From assembly GCA_002633005.1 (NCBI GenBank), contig NMRA01000001.1, positions 3,773,390 to 3,837,389 of the forward strand: a DNA stretch of 64,000 nt, given 5' to 3'. The position numbers were made by a program, and so were the translations under genes. Shown in pieces: positions 53,501 to 62,500 of the stretch (its first letter is position 1; each line of letters starts with the position of its first letter). Below the pieces are notes generated by a model that saw nothing but the letters and a program-made list of their open reading frames with translations, was not told where the DNA came from and did not search any database. The DNA comes from Phoronis australis (taxonomy: Eukaryota > Phoronida > Phoronidae).

Positions 53501-56500
53501 ACCGAAAAAACTTCATTGACCTGAACTTTGCCACTGTTATCTGTCTCTTAATAAACATTGTAGTGTATTCGTCAACAGTGCCACCTTCAGTCTTTGCTTG
53601 TTGTATTTGCAGAAGAACGTGGCCATGCTACTGCCACTGTTTGAAGACTTCCTTAGTAAGGCACCAGACTCTGCTAGCTATGATACAGTCAGACAGAGTG
53701 TAGTCATACTCATGGGGTCACTGGCTAAACATCTGGACAAGGATGACCCTAAGGTCAAGCCGATTGTGGCTAAACTTATTGAGACTTTGTCGACACCTTC
53801 ACAACAGGTCAGTGTTTTGGAGTAATGTGAGGATAACTGTGGTTTATACGGGGATCATGTTCGTTAGGTGGGATAGACATAAGTTTCACGGCAAGGTGAC
53901 AAGCACAAATACCCAGGTGGTGTAAAATTGCGAGGGCTATTGGAGCTTAACACACAGTGGTTCCTAGCTGTACTTTGATGGAAGTCTACATACAGCTAGC
54001 TGGCTGGCTAGTATGAGTTTAGAAAATGAATTTGAAACCTTGAAAGAAATAGAATAAGACCTTTAACGTTATTATTATTATTTGTACTAAGTAGAACCAT
54101 TACTGTCAAAAGCTTTTCAGACCAGTAAGAGTCTCCTAAGACTTTAACCAGTCCTGAAAGTCTTTCTGTGCTTAAAGGGCAACGATTATTTATTTAAAAA
54201 CAGTCATTGGATAAATGCAAAATGAAAACTTAACAATGCCGTAGCATTGTCATCTTGTCGATCAAAAGTAAGTTCAGCAATCGCATGTATAGGTCCAAGA
54301 GGCTGTTGCCAACTGCCTGCCCCCGCTGGTGCCAGCAATAAAGCAGGACGCTTCCGAATTGGTTTGTAAGCTGCTGCAACTGCTATTGGAGTCGGACAAC
54401 TTTGGCGAGAGGAAGGGCGCCGCCTATGGGCTGGCTGGAATGATCAAGGGTCTGGGTATACTGGCATTGAAACAGCTGGACGTGATGACGGTCTTGACAG
54501 AGGCCATACAGAACAAGAAAAACCCGAGATATAGAGAGGGTAAGTTGACAACTTTGTGAGGCAGGTGTGGTTGTGGGTTAAATGTGTGCAGAAATTAATG
54601 TTTAAAGTCGCTGAATCATTTTTATCATTGAAAGTAGACAGGATTTTACATTTTTTTGCAGTCCTTTTATTTTTAAATGGGCTATAATTTTTTACAAAAG
54701 CGGGCAGTTTTGTGACAATGACTTTTCTGGAGACACAGATTAAATTTTCCACGGTTATTGTTAGAAAATACAAGCACATGGGGCTTTTTTCTTCCTGGAT
54801 CTAAGGTCATGATTCGTTTTGAAGTATAACATCCAAAAATGTAGTCTTATGAGAATTTTAACCAAGTTATTTACCAAACTTGGAATCCGCAACTTAAACA
54901 ATCCAGAAAGTTTCGACAAATTATTTTCCCTTGATACTTACTGCATGAATTGTGAAATTCTGTGTTTTATGCTTGGTGTTGGAAATAGATTGTATGGTGT
55001 GTTAGAGAGTGACTAGTACCTATGCTCATTTTCATTTCATGGTCATTGTGTATTCTGTTTTGAGCTTTATCCTTTCTTTGTATTAAAAGATGTCATTGAC
55101 CATTTTGTTTTACTAAGAGGATTGTGTTCAAGTGCTTTGGCTCTTTGGAGTCATTCAGATACTGTAAAGATTCATGTGCTACACCTGTATATTACAGGTG
55201 CTTTGTTTGCATTTGAGATGCTGTGTACTATGTTAGGGCGGCTATTTGAACCGTACATTGTACACATATTGCCGCACCTTCTGTTGTGTTTTGGAGATGG
55301 CAACCAGTACGTTCGTGAGGTGAGTGACGTTTTCTTGTTTGGGACATAAGGAGATCTCAAATAAGATCGTGATTGAAAAATGTAATGAAGTAAACTTTAA
55401 TCTGTATTTGCAGTTTGATCCGATCTCATAACATCAAGTGGACAACTGAATTTGAAGCTTTGAACATCTTTTTAAGCAATAATTTTTTTAGCGAAATGAT
55501 CGAAATCCTTGTGACATTCGGCTTATTGTCCTGTGTGTAGTTGTAAACATTTATTGTTCTATGTAACACTCACGAATCAGTTATTGACCTTGGAGATCTT
55601 AGCGGTTCATGCTCAGGTCCTTGGTGCTAAATACGATGTTATCTTCTACTATCTTGGTTTTGATGATGTGAATTTATAATTGTGGTTTTAAATATGTTGA
55701 GAGCCATTGTCTAGAAACAAAAATCAAATTTTAATCAATGCCATCTCTTTCTTGTCCCTTGTTTGAATTGAAGTCGTAGTTCCCTTGGGAGTGACTGAAA
55801 CTAACGCGCGTTGATGTGTAACTTAATGAGCCTGTTGTCAAGTGTTAATGAACCATCGGTTCCTCTCAAGTCTAGAAACTATTCCTTAATCAGAGTAAGG
55901 AACAAAATGGAACAAATTTTGCATGGGCCATGTGGCCTTAAACAAAGTTAGTTTTTTAGTTTGAGGCTTGAGGATGGTGGTACTGTATGTTAAGCATAGC
56001 AAATGGTGGTGTTGGACACCTGAAGAGTTCAACCTGCCACAGTGCACATGATGTGACTTTGCACTCTTAGTTATTGTGATGAATAGTTTGACGATTCTGA
56101 TGCACTGTGGTTGAATACTACCTTTTTAACTATGATATAGTGCAATCATGTATGTCAGTTGTTATTACTTAGCAGTGCTGAATTGCTGGCGGATTTCGAA
56201 TGTTATAAGTGTCAAATTAATGACTTTAGCCAAAATAGTACACAACACAGTACTATTCTTGATTCATTGCCATGGTCACTGCTTATATATTCCCGTCTCT
56301 TCAGGCAGCTGACGACACTGCCAAGGCTGTGATGAGTAAGCTCAGCTCTCATGGAGTCAAGTTGGTGCTTCCATCACTACTAGCTGCCCTTGAGGAGGAT
56401 CAGTGGCGAACAAAGACAGGATCAGTGGAGCTACTGGGTGCAATGGCCTTCTGTGCGCCTAAACAGCTGTCTGCCTGTCTCCCGAGTATCGTGCCCAAAC

Positions 56501-59500
56501 TCACTGAGGTGTTGTCGGACTCACACGCCAAGGTGCAAAAGGCAGGTGCCCAAGCCCTGCGACAGATTGGTTCAGTTATTCGGAATCCCGAGATCCAAGG
56601 TGTGTTGTGATAAATAGCTATTATATAGAGTTTTATTTGTGAGTTCTGAGACATGATGGTGTTAATGTTGTCTATGCATGCTTGATTGATATGATGTGTA
56701 GAGTCATTTTGTAGAAGGGCTTTGTGGCGACACCTACTCATGGTTTTGCTTTGCAAAGCCATAAGGTTGTAATGAAACTTTAGTGCTTCTAAACACTTCC
56801 CCAGTAGTTTTAATTCAAATGATACAAACATGCATTCAGTTTTATTATGCGCCCGCATATTTATATGTTGATGCATTATTTGGCTATAGGTTATTCAGGG
56901 CTTGGAATTTTCCGCGGAAACGCGGATTTCCGCTTTTTTTATAATATTTCCGGGTAAAAAAAAAATCGGATTTGATATGAAATTTCCGCGGCAAATTCCT
57001 TTCTTACCGCGGCGTTGCAGACGACGTTCACCTCGGAAAGCGGAAGTCTTTATGTTTCGGAGGAACGTGAATTGTCAACATTGCCGGGGCATCTGGGTAA
57101 AGCGTGGTCTGATTTTCAATGGCGGCTCGTGTTATTGTTAAGTGCGGCGACAAATACTACCGCTCTGCAGCCAAATTTGTGTGGGTTGGGAGTGGACGGG
57201 CGAGCGAAAAGGACGCAGACGCATGCTACTGATGGTGGTAACGTTTTTTTTTTTTTAGTCCTCCCGATTTTTGTCGCGGAAAGGTTCACATTGACCATTT
57301 CAAAGGCTGGTTATCGGGCATGATTTGGGCCGTAAAAGTTTACGCGTTTTTTGTCATTGGTCATTCCAAGCCCTGGTTATTTCACCATCAGCTGTCGACC
57401 TCTGTTACACTCCTGGTTCCTGTTAGCTTGGGCACTCTATGAGATGAGAGTGATTGACTGTTTACAGTCACTGTGTTTTCAGTACTGTTATCTCCTGTCT
57501 CTCTTGCAGCTCTTGTTCCAATCCTTCTGGATGCTCTGCAAGACCCTACCAAGAAGGCGACATCGTGTCTTCAGTCCCTACTGGAGACCAAGTTTGTCCA
57601 CTTTGTCGATGCCCCCTCTCTCGCTCTCATAATGCCAGTAGTCGAACGTGCTCTTAAGGACAGGTCCACTGAGACAAGGAAAATGGCATCCCAGATCATT
57701 GGCAATATGTACTCACTGACAGATCAAAAGGTAGGTAGACTTGAATTTTGAAACATGGCAAAAATAAGTCTGTTTTGTTGATTGAAGGTGAGAATGTTGA
57801 AGACAAAGTGTTAAAATATTTGCTTTTATTCAAAAACAACTTCATCTTTTAGTAATTTTGTAGGCATTATTTTTCAATAAAGTGAGTCTTGAAAACTATT
57901 ATTAGTGGCTGTCATGCTGGTGAAGTTGACTTTTAAATAATATCACATTAGTTCTATCTCTAAAAACAGCAATATATGAGGTACTTGCTGAACTCTGAGT
58001 TGTTTTAGTGTTGTTGAGACTAACATTCAGTTGTTTCAGTTACAGAGTCAGTAATTTTTTATTTTAGTAATGTCTAGCTGTGAAATGCTTGAAAACTATG
58101 TAACCACCAACTATTTGTATTACACCCCTGCAAACAAATAATAAAACATGAAAATATAAATCAATGTTTAACTACCTGACTGTTTTTATTTAACTACTGT
58201 CCCCTTTCAATAGGACCTGGCTCCTTACTTGCCCAACGTCATGCCAGGCCTCAAACAGTCGCTACTGGACCCTGTGCCTGAGGTGCGCAGTGTATCAGCG
58301 CACGCCCTCGGTGCCATGGTCAAGGGTATGGGTGAAGGAATCTTTGAGGACATGATGCCCTGGCTGATGCAGACGTTGACCAGTGAAAATAGTTCTGTTG
58401 ACCGTTCCGGAGCTGCTCAAGGTAGGATTGGTTGACCTCAAACACTATTTGGCACTTTTTTACATTCTTTTACTCTGACTGACCAGGATTGATGTTCTCT
58501 GGTTCATTGTGCAGCCTTCGTTGAATTATCTTTGAGGTGTCTCCTTAACCATATTTGTTAGCGATGAACCCAGGTATTATGAAAAGTAAAAGAAAAGCAA
58601 GTTGGAACAGTAGATCGTCAGAAAATAATGTAGTTTTAGTGGGATTTGGAAGTTAAACGGCGCACAGATTTGGAGGCCTCACAATATGCAACACTTATTT
58701 CAAACTATGTGAGTTAGTTTTAACATTTTATGTATAGCACCTAGTGAACTCCAGCACAGACCTAGCGAGCTCCAACACAGACCAAGTGTAGTGGTGGAAA
58801 GTTACGGGTTAACTCCCAATACACCAGAGTTTATGTTGTCTGGCAAAGGCATAATCGAAACTAAAACAAAATCAAGACTTGCACATTAATGTTCAAACAT
58901 AATATTCGCTTCCGCACTTTAACACAAAATTTGCTGCCAAAGTACACGCCAGGTTATTCTAGACTATTTATGTTGATGTCTTTATTACAGGCCTGAGTGA
59001 GATAGTGGGTGGTCTGGGACTGGAGAAGTTGGAACGACTCATGCCAGACATTATACAGGCAGCGGAGAGGACGGACATCGCTCCGCACGTGCGTGATGGT
59101 TACATTATGATGTACATCTACCTGCCCACTGTATTTGGGGACAGCTTCCTCAAGTTTGTAGGGCCTATCCTGCCCTCTGTACTGCAGGTGAGTGTCTTCG
59201 TCTGTATTCGCAGCCTGTTGGTAGAAAGACACAAGAGACATGTGCCCAGTTGCAAAGAGGGGCTCGTCTATGTTCCCTAAGTTTTCACCTTTTGACTTGT
59301 CCAGGCCTTGACCGTTCTTTTTAAAGTCAGTTATCTGAGAAACACACCAAGACTAAACTTTACATTGAATTTTCAATGTTATTGAAAATAAATGGGGAAA
59401 CTTTTATGCAGCATCTCTGATTTAATGACTAAATCATTATTTATTTTCATTCAAATTAGGGCTCAGTCTTCTGACAAAATGTCATTAGTTTTAAGACATG

Positions 59501-62500
59501 TTCATAATAAATATAAATTGGTAGAAAAACGCAACATTTTGGTGTTTACAATGACACAAACGCTTTTAAGATTTAGGGAAATTAAGCGGAGTCCCTATTT
59601 GGGACTGTTTCTTGCATTCAGGCAATGATATCTAAGTGTGGTCCTTATTGGGGGGATTACTGTGATTTTTGGAAACCAGTTTGTTGTTTGTTAGCAATGT
59701 CAAATGTGAGTTTACATGACATGAGGTGGTTGTCATTGTCTGTGGGCACAGAGTCCTACAAGAGTTACTTTTGATTGCAATTAACACAGGAAGTAGTCTG
59801 CGTGAATCACTGACACAGCTTTACCGAGGCTTGTGCAGCACACATTGTCATTGTCAGTAGTTACAGTGCTGATCGAATCCAATGTCCTATCGAACGAACT
59901 TCAGCCTCAGTCAGGCCTCGGGTGACCTTCAACCGGAGTGAGGTCAGGCTTCGCCCGGACGCGTTCTGAACTCGGTTGGGTTGTGACTCACCCTAAGACT
60001 GGCCTAGGTTGGACTCGGTTGGACTGCGGTTATTGAGTCATTAAATGTCCGGGGGGTTACCCCTGCATATGCTACCACTGACCGCTGAACCTGCACTCAT
60101 GGCTTGATTTCCTCGCAGGTTTTTGTCANTACAGAGATGACTGTGAAGTGATGGTCAGTGCACATGATGTATCTTGCACCCTTAGTCACCGTGATGATCA
60201 TGTTTGACGATGCTGATGCACTGATTTCAACTTCTCCAATTGGATTATTAAGCCTTACATTCAAGTTGAATTTGATCCTCTTGCTGAATACTGACTACCA
60301 AAGCTTGTATTGCAGTAGTTTTATTAGTTCCTTGAACAGCATGAGCGCGCTACTACCCCATCAGTTTTCCTGTTAGAGGAAGCTATTCATTGCACAACCA
60401 AGCATTTACAATTCTGTTTTCAAGGGAATCTTAGTGCTTTATTTGTTTTCCTCTAAAAAGACACAGACTATTCGAATTAATATTCACACTGTGTGTACCT
60501 TATTTATTTCAGGCTCTCGCTGACGAATCCGAATTTGTGCGTGACACTGCGCTACGTGCTGGTCAGAGGATTGTAAACATGTATGCTGACACGGCTATTA
60601 TGTTACTTCTGCCTGAACTAGAAAAGGGACTCTTTGATGATAACTGGAGGATTCGGTACAGTTCCATTCAGCTGCTGGGTGATCTGCTCTATAGGGTCTC
60701 AGGTGTGTACTTTAGTTAGGTTTGAAACCCACTGCACTTCATTCAGCTTTGTTGTCTACTCTGCTAGGGGTTGTAGGTCTACTGCATGTGAATTTCAATA
60801 CTGCTGTTGTAGTAATGGACTCCTTATATATTGTGTACATGCAGTCCAGTTTGTCTTTGAATTAAAACTGGTAACCAGAAGGTTTTGTTTGTTCAAATAG
60901 CGAGTGTGCGTCAACTGGAAAATATTTTATTTGGCAGCTTAAGTATTGACTTGATGAATTTCAGGTGTCACTGGCAAGATGACAACGGAAAGCTCGCATG
61001 ATGACGACAACTTTGGCACTGAATCGGCACAGCAAGCCATTTTTAGGGCTCTTGGGGAAGAGCGACGTAATCGGGTCATGGCTGGACTTTACATGGGCAG
61101 GTCGGATGTGGCTCTGATGGTGCGTCAGGCCGCCCTGCACGTATGGAAGGTGGTGGTGACCAACACACCCAAGATGTTGCGCGATATACTGTCAACACTA
61201 TTCAGCCTGCTGCTGGGATGTCTAGCTAGTCAGAGTTATGACAAACGACAGGTGGGTACTTTGGCGTTGTTCAGTGTGTAGAGAATGCAATGTTACACCT
61301 CCGTCTAACTTGGTAGGGGGTTATGGTTTTGCCACTGTGTGTTGGTTTCTGTAATTATGTGCCCATTCGCGTCGTGTAAAATGAGAGCATTTTTGCAAGC
61401 ACTTTCCCAAGCAGTACAATGTGATCGGTTGCAAAGGTCACTGTTGCTGGTGGTTAGAGTTAACCCTAAATTCGTTGTTTTCACAAGCATGTTATTAGCC
61501 AAGGTGCTTAAACTTGAAAGGGGACATACGCATGGATAAAGATCAATTTGTTGTTGTGTTAATGAGTTTTGTAGTGAATAAACATGTCTAAACATCAACT
61601 GTTTGCTTTAAAAGTGATACGGGTGGTGAGAAAACAAACTTAACTGCTGGTAAAAATGATTCTGTGGTCCTGGCTAAAACACATAATGTTTTTGCCATTT
61701 CCTGCTAGTGGGTAATCACAGGAGTGAACACGATTTAATTATTTTTTAAACACTTTGCAATCATAAATGTCGAAGGTTTTTGAACTCGTGATATGAACTG
61801 TGAAGATAACATGATGCAATCAGGTGCCAGAGTCTAATCTCCAAACTCAGTCTCTAAAGTTAGCTGCATCGCTAGAGTACACATTTGTTAGTTTATTCGT
61901 ACCATGCCATTAGTCATGTCCAATTTTCGGTACAAAAAGTAGACCAGGTGTTATTGTATTTGGAGGATTGCTGTGCTTTATGAGTTTCTGTGCTTTATAC
62001 CGCTTCTTAGTTTTTCTTAGTGTTTACTTATCCATAATAATTGATATAATAGTTTCGTTATGGTCATTGGTCATGAAATCTGTCTGCATGATGAACTGTG
62101 TGTCTGACACCTAGTGGAGAATCTAGACATTAATCCTCTAAGAAGTTCTGAACAGACAGTGTATGAACATTTGGGGAGTCATGATGATATAAAGCCCTGG
62201 CCTGCATGACTTCCTGTGCCTTTTTGTCATAGCTAATGTGAGCGTACCTTTGTGATCTGGTATTATGTTTTGCTTTACAACTGCTCCATCCACTCGTATT
62301 TTATCGTCTGTAGCAATGAGCTAGTTGCTTCTTATAATTGCAGTGTAGAAATTCAAAATGAGATTTTTGACATTTCTGTCTCATACCTCAAAAATGCATT
62401 GTTCATACAAGTGTGCTTGTTTGAACATAATTCAAAAGCTTGGCTAATCCTTCAATCTTCTCTTGACTGTCTACAGCTGATTGCATTTTCTGTCATCTCC

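Noticed and set aside
57015-57323. 102-codon open frame inside a MITE
   Set aside because: It lies wholly within a terminal-inverted-repeat element, has no family resemblance and is likely a GC-composition artefact.
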